Assembly: GCA_040384625.1 (NCBI GenBank)
Contig: JAZKIW010000108.1
Coordinates: 1-64,000, forward strand
Source: CADEEN01 sp040384625
GTDB taxonomy: Bacteria; Pseudomonadota; Gammaproteobacteria; Burkholderiales; Burkholderiaceae_C
DNA: 64,000 bases
Direction: 5' to 3'
Made by a program: the position numbers and the translations under genes. Positions 1 to 7,553 of the stretch are shown here, one piece after another. The number at the start of each line of letters is the position of its first letter. The first letter of the stretch is position 1. A model generated the notes under the pieces. The model ran no database searches, was not told the origin of the DNA, and worked only from the letters and a program-made list of their open reading frames with translations.

Positions 1-149
1 TAGCCAAGGCGAGGCCGCGCATCACCCCGCAGCCGCGGGCCTTTTGCGGGTCTGGAGCGATGAATGCGCGCAAGGCGCGCAATACGTCACGCGCCGCTTT
101 TTCAGCGGAGCCCTCAGCCCTTGTGAAACATCACCTTCGCTCGAACCCG

Positions 150-406
150 CGGCCGACGACGGCCCACGCTTCGCCCGCGCGCGCGACCCACTGACCTTCC
201 GCGCGCTGCAGGCGGAGCGCCTGGCGCAACGCGACGCCGACTTGGGAGCGCCTGCTGAACGATGCCTGTGTGCCAGCCGCACGTGTGCGCACGCTGCGTG
301 AGTTCAGCACGAGGCGGTGCAAAGCGGCCTGCTACAGCCTCAGGTGCTGGGCGAGGGCGAGGCCCGCGCGGTGACGCCGGGACTGGGCTGGCGATCCATG
401 TCTTGA
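150..406 (+). pseudogene. Remnant of a family III (CaiB/BaiF) CoA-transferase, C-terminal part
   Basis: No intact gene covers the first 480 bases. Reading plus-strand frame 2 up to about 242, frame 3 from 243 to about 305 and frame 2 again from 308 gives continuous peptide resembling the C-terminal third of CaiB-type CoA-transferases: LQAERLAQRDAD, then WERLLNDACVPAARVRTL, then HEAVQSGLLQPQVLGEGEAR, ending at a TGA at 404-406. The usual family pattern here is a partner-binding segment with VPAARVRT followed by a HPQV/GL motif. Two compensating single-base indels would be needed, so the gene is broken or the sequence has errors. The match is from memory of the family. The 5' part lies at or beyond the window edge. 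Confidence 0.45.
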
Positions 407-484
407 CGGTGCAGGGCCGATGCCCGCGTGCCAACTGCAAAGACCTATCCTGGCCGCCAGCGCGCCCATCCTGCGCGGACTGGT

Positions 485-2269
485 TCATCCCGGACGCAAG
501 CGTGCGCTCAGCGCATCGACCCGCGCGCGATGCGCACGGTATGCGGAGGCCAACTTCGTCTGCACCGCGTGCAGCTCCATTTCGGCACCGGCCACGTCGC
601 CATCGCCCGCCAGGCACTCGGCCAGGCGAAGTCGTGCTTCCGCTTCACCCCCCGGCGACCCCACCTCGTGCCAGTCGCGGGCGGCCTGGCGCAGCTTCAA
701 CGCGGCGAGCTTGACGGCGCCATCGACGATGGCCAGCTCGGCCTGCGCGGCGCTGTGCATCGCGCTGAGCGATTCGTTGTCCAGGCGCCGTGCCTCGGCG
801 TCCAAACTGCCCATCGCCTCGCGCGCCCGCGGCACGTCGCCGGTAGCCACCGCGGCGTGGACCAGCAGGCACAGCAGCTGCGCACGGCGCTCGCGCAGCG
901 TGAAGTCTGGGGCGTCGAGGGCGCGTTCGAGGCCGCGCTGAGCTTCCACGGCGCGACCAGTCAGCAGGTGCAGCCGTGCCAGGCCCGGCTGCGGGTCCCA
1001 GCCCAGCGCATGGGCTTGGCGGTACGACGCTTCGGCGTCCTCCAGGTCGCCCACGCTGAGCTGGATGTCGCCCAGCACGCAGTAGGCGTCACCCTCAGCC
1101 CACGGAGCCGCCTGGGCCAGCAGCGTGGCGGCCGAACGCACCTCGGCGGCGGCCAGCCCCAACTCGCCCTGCACATTGAGCACCGCGGCGCGGTGCAGCT
1201 GGCAGGTGCCGGGAAATGCAGGCATGCGGGCGCTGTGGCTCCATTGCTCATAGGCCTGCGCGAATTGCGCGGCGCGCAGCCAGTCGTTGCGATAGCGCGC
1301 GGCGTAGAGGATCGAACACAGCGACCAGCCGGCCGCCCAAGGGCACACGCCGCCCAGGCCGATCATCGCCGCGGCTTCGTCGTGTTGCGCCAGGCCTTCG
1401 GCGACGTCGCCGCGCGACATCAGGCCGTGGCCGCGGTAGGTGAGGCCCAGGCACTCCACGTCAGCGTCGTGCCGCGCGCGGCCAATGCGCACGGCGTCGT
1501 CGGCGTGATTCAGCGCGTCTTCGGGGTCGCCGCCGGCCAGCGCCATGCGGGCCGACATCCAGGCGTAATGGCCGCGCTCGATGGCATCGGCCTGCCCGTC
1601 GAGGTAGCGGGAGGCGCGTTGCAGGAGGCCGCGTGCGATCGCGCTCTGTCGCTGGTCGGTGCGGATCTGCACCAGCAGCAAGGTCGCACGCGCTGCGGTC
1701 AACGGGTCACCAGCGCCGCCACGTTCGGCCACGAGGCGCTCGAGTGCGGGCGCCGCGCTCGGGCCTTGGCCGCCGCAGATGGCAGCGCGGCCCCAGGCTT
1801 CGATGTCGTCGGCGTCCAGCGGCGAGCGCGCGTCGGCGACAGCGAAAGCCTCGCAGGCTGCCGGCCAGTCGCTGCGCTCGCAGGCAGTGCGCGCGGCCGC
1901 CACGGGGTCGTCGGGGTCGGCGAGCGGCGCCTGCCTGGCAGGCGCGGACGCCTCGAGGTCATCGACGCAGAAGCGGTAACCGTGGCGCGGGTAGGTGCGC
2001 ACCGTGTCGGCCAGGCCGGCGTCAGCCAGCGCGTTGCGCGCAAGGCTGACCACGCGCTGCAGCGCGTTGTCCACCACGATCGTGCGCGGCCAGAGTGCTT
2101 CGAGCAGCTCTTCCTTCGACACGACGCGCTGGCGGTGGCGCACCAGGTAGCACAGCAGGTCGAACACCAGAGGCTGCAGCTTCAACTCGCGGCCATGCGC
2201 GGTCAGCGAGCGACGCGCCTCGTCGAGCTCGCAGGCGCCGAAACGGAAAGGTGGGGCGGCGGCCGTCAC
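485..2269 (-). CDS. Winged-helix (OmpR/CadC-type) transcriptional regulator with helical TPR-like sensor region
   Basis: About 594 residues. Residues roughly 5-100 form a Trans_reg_C winged helix: the pattern LKLQPLVFDLLCYLVRHR, then SKEELLEALWP and VRTYPRHGYRF is typical of the CadC/OmpR DNA-binding fold. The remaining 500 residues are Ala/Leu/Arg-rich helical repeats resembling TPR units, with no receiver or membrane segment, so this is a cytoplasmic one-component regulator of unknown ligand. I chose GTG at 2269 because it overlaps the TGA of the upstream VOC gene by four bases (GTGA), indicating translational coupling; an ATG at 2311 is the alternative. Target genes are unknown; the VOC and methyltransferase genes are co-oriented upstream. 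Confidence 0.75.
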   Translation of the reverse strand: MTAAAPPFRFGACELDEARRSLTAHGRELKLQPLVFDLLCYLVRHRQRVVSKEELLEALWPRTIVVDNALQRVVSLARNALADAGLADTVRTYPRHGYRFCVDDLEASAPARQAPLADPDDPVAAARTACERSDWPAACEAFAVADARSPLDADDIEAWGRAAICGGQGPSAAPALERLVAERGGAGDPLTAARATLLLVQIRTDQRQSAIARGLLQRASRYLDGQADAIERGHYAWMSARMALAGGDPEDALNHADDAVRIGRARHDADVECLGLTYRGHGLMSRGDVAEGLAQHDEAAAMIGLGGVCPWAAGWSLCSILYAARYRNDWLRAAQFAQAYEQWSHSARMPAFPGTCQLHRAAVLNVQGELGLAAAEVRSAATLLAQAAPWAEGDAYCVLGDIQLSVGDLEDAEASYRQAHALGWDPQPGLARLHLLTGRAVEAQRGLERALDAPDFTLRERRAQLLCLLVHAAVATGDVPRAREAMGSLDAEARRLDNESLSAMHSAAQAELAIVDGAVKLAALKLRQAARDWHEVGSPGGEAEARLRLAECLAGDGDVAGAEMELHAVQTKLASAYRAHRARVDALSARLRPG

Positions 2270-2700
2270 GCGCGCATTGTGCCAAGGCCGACTTGGGACA
2301 GCGGCTGCCACAGTCCGACCACTGCGCCGACAGAGTCCTCGATCAGGGCGATCCGCGCGCTGCGCTCCACTTCGAAGGGCGCCACGAGCACGCGCCCGCC
2401 CAGCGGTCCGATGCGCGGCGCAAGCGCATCGACATCGTCGACGCGCAGGTACGGTGTCCAGTGCGAGGGCATGCCCTGCTTGCGATGTGCCTCGCTCAGG
2501 CGGTACAGCGAAGCCACGTCGCGCCCGCCAACGCGGCAGTGCGTGAAACGGCCGCCGTTGGCGTGTCGTGTCGCAAAGCGCCAGCCGAAGACCTGCGAGT
2601 AGAAGGCCATCGCCGCGTCGTCATCCCTCGCCGCCAGGTCGAGCCAGCAGAAAGTGCCGCCGGAGGCTGCCGCGGGCGCGTGCATCTCACGCACCGCCAC
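2266..2700 (-). CDS. VOC superfamily (glyoxalase/bleomycin-resistance fold) protein
   Basis: 144 residues. The pattern GTFCWLDLAARDDDAAMAFY near the N-terminus, FGWRF, and the C-terminal block PLGGRVLVAPFEV followed by IALIEDSVGAVVGLWQP are typical of single VOC (vicinal oxygen chelate) modules, which dimerise to make a metal or ligand pocket. The substrate cannot be assigned: the family includes lyases, dioxygenases and binding proteins. It overlaps the 3' end of the methyltransferase gene by 14 bases if the first ATG is used (a second ATG lies at 2685) and ends in a GTGA overlap with the regulator gene, so the three genes are probably one transcript. Confidence 0.8.
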   Translation of the reverse strand: MAVREMHAPAAASGGTFCWLDLAARDDDAAMAFYSQVFGWRFATRHANGGRFTHCRVGGRDVASLYRLSEAHRKQGMPSHWTPYLRVDDVDALAPRIGPLGGRVLVAPFEVERSARIALIEDSVGAVVGLWQPLSQVGLGTMRA

Positions 2701-3460
2701 GGCGCGCGTCGCGACGCACCAGCCGCGGCAGCCGCGGCAGCAACATGCCGACCTGCTCGCGGTAGCTGCGATAGCGCTGGCCGAACTGCGCCACCAGGTC
2801 GCGTTCCTCGAACGCGATGCCGACCAGGATGTAGGCCGAAGTCACGGTCGCGAACAGCAGGTGCCCCGCGCTCATGACCGGTGTGGCCCAGAAGCCGAGC
2901 ACAAAGCCCAGATAGATCGGGTGTCGCACGTGACGATAGAACAGCGGCGTCCGGAATTCCGCTGCCGGCGCAGGTCGGCCCGTCAGCAGGCGCCATACCT
3001 GCTTGAGGCCGAAGAGCTCGAAGTGGTCGATCTGGAAGGTCGACACCAGCACCAAGGCCCAGCCGAGTACGAAGACGCCGCGCAACAACATGCCGGCTGG
3101 GCTGCCGGAGACATCCCAGACGGTGGCGGGCAGCGGGCGCCATTCGAGCACCATGAAGACGAGCGCTAGGCTGGCCAGAAGGACGAAGGTGCTGCGTTCG
3201 GCCCCTGGCGGGACGATCCGCGTCCACCAGCGCTTGAAGGCCGGGCGCGCCATGACGCTGTGTTGGACGGCGAACAAGCCGAGCAGCAGCACGTCAATCG
3301 CTGCCGACAGGGCCAACGGGTCCCCGGCGGCCCCGGGCGGCGAGCCGACGTCGATCGACTTCGGCACGAGCAGGTTGCCGACGAAGCCGGCGGCATAACA
3401 GAAGGTGAAGAGAAAGATCGCGTAGGCGATCGCGCCATAGAGGGCGACGAGGAATCGCAT
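2687..3460 (-). CDS. mddA: Probable methanethiol S-methyltransferase (MddA-type, NnrU/ICMT fold)
   Basis: 257-residue integral membrane protein with about five to six hydrophobic segments. The C-terminal part carries the isoprenylcysteine-methyltransferase-like signature LFYRHVRHPIYLGFVLGFWA, followed by GHLLFA and GIAFEERDLVAQFGQRYRSY, and upstream IDHFELFGLKQVW. This combination matches what I know of MddA, which transfers methyl from S-adenosylmethionine to methanethiol and releases dimethyl sulfide. Family assignment is strong; the exact substrate is inferred from motif resemblance and not from context, because no methionine gamma-lyase lies nearby. First gene of the run leading into the VOC protein and regulator. 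Confidence 0.7.
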   Translation of the reverse strand: MRFLVALYGAIAYAIFLFTFCYAAGFVGNLLVPKSIDVGSPPGAAGDPLALSAAIDVLLLGLFAVQHSVMARPAFKRWWTRIVPPGAERSTFVLLASLALVFMVLEWRPLPATVWDVSGSPAGMLLRGVFVLGWALVLVSTFQIDHFELFGLKQVWRLLTGRPAPAAEFRTPLFYRHVRHPIYLGFVLGFWATPVMSAGHLLFATVTSAYILVGIAFEERDLVAQFGQRYRSYREQVGMLLPRLPRLVRRDARRGGA

Positions 3461-3503
3461 GGTGCGGGCTCCAGGAAGGTCGAAGATGAATGGGGGAGCG
3501 GGA

Positions 3504-3527
3504 GCCGCTCCGGCGGTGCGGAGCGGC
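3504..3527. terminator. GC-rich perfect hairpin between DUF4242 gene and methyltransferase gene
   Basis: Nine-base perfect arms (GCCGCTCCG and CGGAGCGGC) around a six-base loop, directly after the stop of the minus-strand DUF4242 gene. It could end or attenuate that transcript, but there is no T-run after it on the minus strand, so a Rho-independent role is only weakly supported. Confidence 0.3.
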
Positions 3528-3538
3528 GGGCGGGGCTG

Positions 3539-3811
3539 TCAGACGGCGGTCATCGGCTCGATGACGTTGCGCACTTGCGTCACCTTGCTGGCGGGGAAAC
3601 CGCTCAGCTTGGCGTGCTCATGCACGAGCGACTCGTCGTCGGCCAAGTAGATGCAGAAGGTCTTGTCGTCGACAACGTAGGACTGCACCCACTGCACATG
3701 GCCGGCCAGCTTGGACAGCGCCGCGTTGGAGGTGGCCGAGGCGTCTTTGAGTTGTGCGCCGTTCATGGCGCCGACGCCGGGGATGTTGCGTTCGATCATG
3801 TAGCGTTTCAT
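3539..3811 (-). CDS. DUF4242 small protein (nickel-responsive-fold family)
   Basis: 90 residues from the ATG at 3811 (MKRYMIERNIPG); an upstream in-frame ATG at 3859 would add an unconserved 16-residue tail. The pattern HVQWVQSYVVDDKTFCIYLA, followed by LVHEHAKLSGFPASKVTQV, is characteristic of DUF4242, a ferredoxin-like dimeric fold; the Streptomyces member SCO4226 has been described as nickel-binding. No biochemical role is established. A diverged two-copy version of the same domain is encoded 0.9 kb upstream on the same strand (4753-5367), separated by a DUF1127 gene and a secreted-protein gene, suggesting a functional cluster. Confidence 0.8.
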   Translation of the reverse strand: MKRYMIERNIPGVGAMNGAQLKDASATSNAALSKLAGHVQWVQSYVVDDKTFCIYLADDESLVHEHAKLSGFPASKVTQVRNVIEPMTAV

Positions 3812-3922
3812 GGTGTTGACTTTCGGAAGTGGAGGAAAAGTAGAGAGCCGCAGCGGCAAGGGAAAGCCTGGCGGTCGTGCTGCGGGAAAGGCGACCGCTC
3901 GGCCGGGACTGGGAAGGACGCG

Positions 3923-4213
3923 TCAGCAGCGCGCGCGCTGCGGGCTCCAGATATGCCAACGTGTGGCCTCGATGCGCCTGGCGACTTCGAGCGCGGCCGA
4001 CGACAGTTCGCTCGCGTCCAGGCCGATGTCGCGCAGCGTGTGCGCATCCAGGTGACTCAGCGAGCGCAATGTGCGCCTCGCAAGGCGCTCGCGGGCCAGG
4101 CGCTCGGCGCGGTCGCGCAGCTGGCGCATGAGCGCATGCAGCCAGCCGGTCTGCGTGGCCGGGCGAAGTTCAGTGGCAGTGAACACGGGCGTTCCAATCA
4201 TTGAAGAGTCCAT
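3923..4213 (-). CDS. DUF1127 small protein
   Basis: 96 residues. The C-terminal half contains the DUF1127 core, RTLRSLSHLDAHTLRDIGLD, preceded by a basic helix rich in Arg. DUF1127 proteins are short, Arg-rich and widespread in proteobacteria; some members have been linked to RNA binding and to phosphate or carbon metabolism, but no role can be assigned here. The ATG at 4213 lies inside the end of the upstream secreted-protein gene (44-base overlap); later ATGs at 4201 and 4129 are possible, the last giving a 68-residue protein that retains the whole conserved core. The overlap implies coupled translation. Confidence 0.7.
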   Translation of the reverse strand: MDSSMIGTPVFTATELRPATQTGWLHALMRQLRDRAERLARERLARRTLRSLSHLDAHTLRDIGLDASELSSAALEVARRIEATRWHIWSPQRARC

Positions 4214-4721
4214 CGGGGTTGTGCTCCCACAGCCAGACGTGCAGCGTGTACAGCGGCGTGGTCAGGCCGTAGCGGTTGGGCACGCGCAGCAGGTGGAAGG
4301 GGTGGCCGAACAGCGACGGCGGCTGCGCATGCAGCGCATCCCACACCGGCGCAGGTACCACGTACTCGAGCGCGGCGAGTTCCAGCTTGCCGCCCGCGGT
4401 CTGGCGGTAGACGAGCAACTCGGGCCGCAGCGGGTCGAGCACACCGTCGACGAGAGTGCCGTTGAGGTAGTGAACGCCCATGCCGCCTTGGCCGGGCTGC
4501 GCGACGCAGTCTCCGGCGAGGTCGGGGAACTTGACGTAGTTGGCGGCGATGGCCGCGTTGACGTCGGTGAAGGGGGCCGTGGCCTTGCGCGCGTCAGCCA
4601 ACAGCTTGTGCAGGTTGAAGTCGCTGGCGGGTACGTCGCCGTGAGCGCGCGGTGACGTGATGGCTGCGCAGGCCGCCAATGCGACGGCCAGCGACAGGGT
4701 GGAGCGGAGGAAGCGGTGCAT
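4170..4721 (-). CDS. Secreted conserved hypothetical protein
   Basis: 183 residues with a clear Sec signal peptide (MHRFLRSTLSLAVALAACAA, cleavage probably soon after the SPRAHG stretch). The mature part includes YVKFPDLAGDCVAQPGQGGM, GVHYLN, a repeated DP-LRPE segment and a C-terminal VWLWEHNPDGLFNDWN block. I recognise this as a conserved bacterial periplasmic family that has no assigned function; the recurrent description is only 'hypothetical'. An AAGGA ribosome-binding site sits seven bases before the ATG. It is the second gene of a minus-strand run after the tandem DUF4242 gene, and its end overlaps the DUF1127 start. Confidence 0.7.
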   Translation of the reverse strand: MHRFLRSTLSLAVALAACAAITSPRAHGDVPASDFNLHKLLADARKATAPFTDVNAAIAANYVKFPDLAGDCVAQPGQGGMGVHYLNGTLVDGVLDPLRPELLVYRQTAGGKLELAALEYVVPAPVWDALHAQPPSLFGHPFHLLRVPNRYGLTTPLYTLHVWLWEHNPDGLFNDWNARVHCH

Positions 4722-4752
4722 GAAGAGGTCCTTAGGGTTGGGGGTGGAGAAG

Positions 4753-5367
4753 TCAGGCGGACAGAGCCTGATCGGGGGCGAGATGCAGAGGGTCGAGGTC
4801 TTCGCGGAAGACGATGCGGCCGAACACGGGCGTGATCTCCTCGACCGGCAGACCGGCGCGCAACGCGTGCTCGCGCAGCGCGCCGGGATCGACCGCCTGG
4901 TACAGGCAGGCGGTCCCGAGGGCGTCGCCCTCGTCCTCGCGCAGCGCGTAGCTGCGCAGCCAGCTCACTTGGCGCGGCATGTCCTCGTCGGCGATGCGGC
5001 GCGCGGTGCTCAGGCGTTGAGCGAGCTGCGACGGGTCGCGGCCGACGCCGCGGCGCCACACCAGATAAACCTTCGTCGGTGCGAATGGGCGCCGCACGTG
5101 CGACGCCAGCACCGCCTGGATGCCGTGCGCCGGCAACGCGGCCAGCACCGCGTGGCGGCGCAGGGCGTCGATGCCGTCGGCACGGAAGACGCAGGCCAGG
5201 CCGAAGCTGCCGTCGGCTTCTCGCAGGGCGTAGGAGTGCAGCCAGCGCGCATCGAGCGCCGTCGACGGTTCCTCGTCGAGTGTGCGCAGCCGCGTCAGCG
5301 CCGCTTGGAGTTCGGTGGCCGTGGTGGCGACGCCGCGGCGTCGGACGAGGTAGGTGTCGGTGGTCAT
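4753..5367 (-). CDS. Tandem DUF4242 protein (two fused DUF4242 domains)
   Basis: 204 residues from the ATG at 5367. The halves align with each other: TYLVRRRG, WLHSYALREADGSFGLAC and LRRHAVLAALPAHGI in the first; VYLVWRRG, WLRSYALREDEGDALGTAC and LREHALRAGLPVEEI in the second. Both match the single-domain DUF4242 protein at 3539-3811 at the SY-acidic and EHA-G-P positions. DUF4242 proteins are dimers, so a fused pair may act as an intramolecular dimer. The second half keeps the EHA motif, whereas the first has RHA. Longer upstream start codons run into the divergent LysE promoter and are rejected. Function unknown. Confidence 0.7.
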   Translation of the reverse strand: MTTDTYLVRRRGVATTATELQAALTRLRTLDEEPSTALDARWLHSYALREADGSFGLACVFRADGIDALRRHAVLAALPAHGIQAVLASHVRRPFAPTKVYLVWRRGVGRDPSQLAQRLSTARRIADEDMPRQVSWLRSYALREDEGDALGTACLYQAVDPGALREHALRAGLPVEEITPVFGRIVFREDLDPLHLAPDQALSA

Positions 5368-5422
5368 CGGAGGGCCTCGGGTGGGGCAGGAAGCAAGTGC
5401 ATGAAGCGTAGGCAGCGGGGGC

Positions 5423-5443
5423 GGCGCCGTCCTTGCCGGCGCC
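5423..5443. promoter_or_regulatory. Inverted repeat in divergent DUF4242/LysE intergenic region
   Basis: Seven-base perfect arms (GGCGCCG and CGGCGCC) with a seven-base spacer, in the 218-base gap between the two divergent genes. It might be an operator or simply part of a GC-rich leader; no clear sigma-70 boxes are visible around it. Confidence 0.2.
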
Positions 5444-5585
5444 TGATCAAACGCTGATGCTTTGCTGGACCGCGCGGCGCCGAAGCAGGGCGCGCCGCCA
5501 ACCCCGACCATCGCGCCCCGAGGAACGCTCAAGGGACGCCCCCCGGGCAAAACTGCGCCTGCCCTTCGGACAGGAACGCACTGAC

Positions 5586-6233
5586 ATGAACCCCTTGAAC
5601 CTTCTCGACCAGGCGCCGCTCGTGGTCTACATCCTGGCGCTGACCCTGACGCCCGGCCCGTCGGCGCTGCTCATCGCCGCGGCCGGCGCGCGCTTCGGCC
5701 TGGCCCGTTGCACGCCGCATCTGGCCGGCGCGCTGCTCGGCTTCGAGCTGCAACTGCTCGCGGCGGCGCTCGGCACCGGTGCGGCGCTGCTGCGTCATCC
5801 CATGCTGCAGGCCGTGATGCAGCTCGCCAGCACGGCCTACCTGCTGTGGCTCGGCTGGCGCATGCTGGGCTCGCGCGCCGACGCCAGGGCGGCGCCGCCC
5901 GCGCCGCTGACTTGGCGCACTGCTGTGACGCTGCAGCTGGCCAATCCCAAACCCTGGCTGACGGCGGTTGCGAGCGCCGGACTCTTCCTGCCGGCTGCGG
6001 CGCCGGTGGTGAAGAAGGGCGTCTTCCTGCTCTGCGCCGGTGGAGCGGGTGTGCTGGGCCTGGCCGCGTGGGCGGTGGCCGGCATGGCCCTGCAGCGCTG
6101 GCTCGGCCAGCCGTCGCGCAAGATGGCGTTGAACCGGGCGATGGCCACCGCACTGGTCACGGCCGCGCTGTGGGGCCTGGTGGGCGCGACCGGTGCCGCC
6201 GGCGCCTTGCGCCCGGTGCTGGAACTGGCCTGA
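5586..6233 (+). CDS. LysE/RhtB-family amino-acid exporter
   Basis: 215 residues from the ATG at 5586, preceded by AGGAAC. The N-terminal segment LTLTPGPSALLIAAAGARFG is the LysE/RhtB signature (the family typically has TPGP followed by a Gly-rich stretch), and QLANPKPWLTAV matches the conserved NPK motif in the middle of the protein. Five to six hydrophobic helices are expected. Family members export amino acids or homoserine lactones by proton exchange across the inner membrane; the substrate here is not predictable. The gene is single, divergent from the DUF4242 cluster and convergent with the methyltransferase gene. Confidence 0.9.
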   Translation: MNPLNLLDQAPLVVYILALTLTPGPSALLIAAAGARFGLARCTPHLAGALLGFELQLLAAALGTGAALLRHPMLQAVMQLASTAYLLWLGWRMLGSRADARAAPPAPLTWRTAVTLQLANPKPWLTAVASAGLFLPAAAPVVKKGVFLLCAGGAGVLGLAAWAVAGMALQRWLGQPSRKMALNRAMATALVTAALWGLVGATGAAGALRPVLELA

Positions 6234-6256
6234 AACGCGGAACTCGCGCGGGCCGC

Positions 6257-7477
6257 TTACGCCGACGCGGACTCCGTGCCTCGCCGGCGCAGCGTGATGT
6301 ACAGGCCCGGCACAGGTTTCGTCTGCTCATGCCGGATCGGCGCTTGGCGCAGATCGGCAACGTCCAGCCCACACGCCGCCGCGAGTCGCCGCACACAGAC
6401 CTCCGAGTGGGCGTAGCGCAGGCTCGACAACAGCTGCAGGTCTGCGCCGTTCGATGGCAGTTCCACCGTGAAGGCGAACAGGCCATCCGGCTCGAGGATG
6501 CGTGCCACGTCGCGGAACACATGGGAGGGCTCGCCGACGTAGATCAGCACGTCGGCCGCCACCACCAGGTCCGCGCGGTGCGGTGTGCTGGACAGGTATT
6601 CGCCGAGGTCGGCATGCACGAGCTCGCGGTAGAGGCCGAGCTTGGCGGCCTGCCCCAGCATTGCGCTCGAGAGGTCAACGCCGACGATGAGGTCGCTGAC
6701 AGGGTGCAGCAGCGGGGCGCACAAGCCGGTGCCGCAGCCGAGGTCGAGCACTCTGCGAAAGCGCCGACCCGAGTTGAGCAGCGGACGAAGCAGGACCTCG
6801 TGGCCGCGGTAGCCCAGCTGTTCGACCAGGTGCCCTTGAAAGTCCGCCGCGTAGTCGTCGAACAGCGCTTCCACGTACTGCCGCGGCGCGGCGGCGGGCG
6901 GCGTCAACCCGCCGCGCACCGAGGCGAGGTAGTAGGCGTGCAGTTCCGGGTCCGCGCCCATGGCCATCGCTCTTTCGAAGCTCTGCGCTGCGGTGTCGAG
7001 CTCGCCCATTTCCCGCAGCAGGCCGCCGCGCACGCTCCAGGCCACCGCGAAGGCCGGATCGAGCGCCAACGCGCGGTCGAAAGCCTTCAGTGCCTCGACC
7101 TGGCGCGCCAATCGCGTCGCACATTGGCCCAGGCTGAACCACAGTGCTGCAGACCGGTCCGAAAGCTCGAGCGCCTTCTTCAGCGCATCGATCGCTTGCG
7201 CCCAGTCGCCGTGCGCTTCGTGGGCCAGCCCGAGGGTGGCCCAGGCTTCGCCGAACTGGGGCTCGGCGGCCGTAGCTTCCAGCAGGTAGGCCACCGACGC
7301 GTGCGACTGCCCGAGGCGGAACAGCGTGATGCCCAGGTTGCCCAGCACCGAAGGTCGCCCGGGTGTCAGCGCAAGGCAGCGCTCGAAGCAGGCGCGTGCC
7401 TGCGTCAGCCGGCCCGCCTCGAAGTGGTCGATGCCTTCGAAGAAGATCTCGCGCGACTGTTCCTGCTCTGCCGTCAT
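6257..7477 (-). CDS. TPR-repeat protein fused to a SAM-dependent methyltransferase
   Basis: 406 residues from the ATG at 7477 (MTAEQEQSREIFFEG). Residues about 8-185 are five or so TPR units (for example LGNLGITLFRLGQSHASVAY and ALWFSLGQCATRLARQ). Residues about 200-400 form a class I methyltransferase with the glycine-rich SAM motif VLDLGCGTGLCAPLL and the acidic HADLGEYL region. The combination matches a family of TPR-methyltransferases seen in many proteobacteria whose substrates are unknown; the TPR part presumably docks a protein partner. The upstream divergent gene is the Bug protein at 7554, so this is a monocistronic unit by position. Confidence 0.8.
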   Translation of the reverse strand: MTAEQEQSREIFFEGIDHFEAGRLTQARACFERCLALTPGRPSVLGNLGITLFRLGQSHASVAYLLEATAAEPQFGEAWATLGLAHEAHGDWAQAIDALKKALELSDRSAALWFSLGQCATRLARQVEALKAFDRALALDPAFAVAWSVRGGLLREMGELDTAAQSFERAMAMGADPELHAYYLASVRGGLTPPAAAPRQYVEALFDDYAADFQGHLVEQLGYRGHEVLLRPLLNSGRRFRRVLDLGCGTGLCAPLLHPVSDLIVGVDLSSAMLGQAAKLGLYRELVHADLGEYLSSTPHRADLVVAADVLIYVGEPSHVFRDVARILEPDGLFAFTVELPSNGADLQLLSSLRYAHSEVCVRRLAAACGLDVADLRQAPIRHEQTKPVPGLYITLRRRGTESASA

Positions 7478-7553
7478 GGGCTGATTGTCTCGGTTCCGCT
7501 TGACGCGACAATCGCCCCTTTCCCAGACCCACCACAACGAAGGAGACCTTGCC

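Noticed and set aside
428..2602. 724-residue open frame on the plus strand opposite the winged-helix/TPR gene
   Set aside because: It is a reverse-frame artefact of high GC: Arg/Gly/Ala-rich, no domain, and fully antisense to a well-supported regulator gene.
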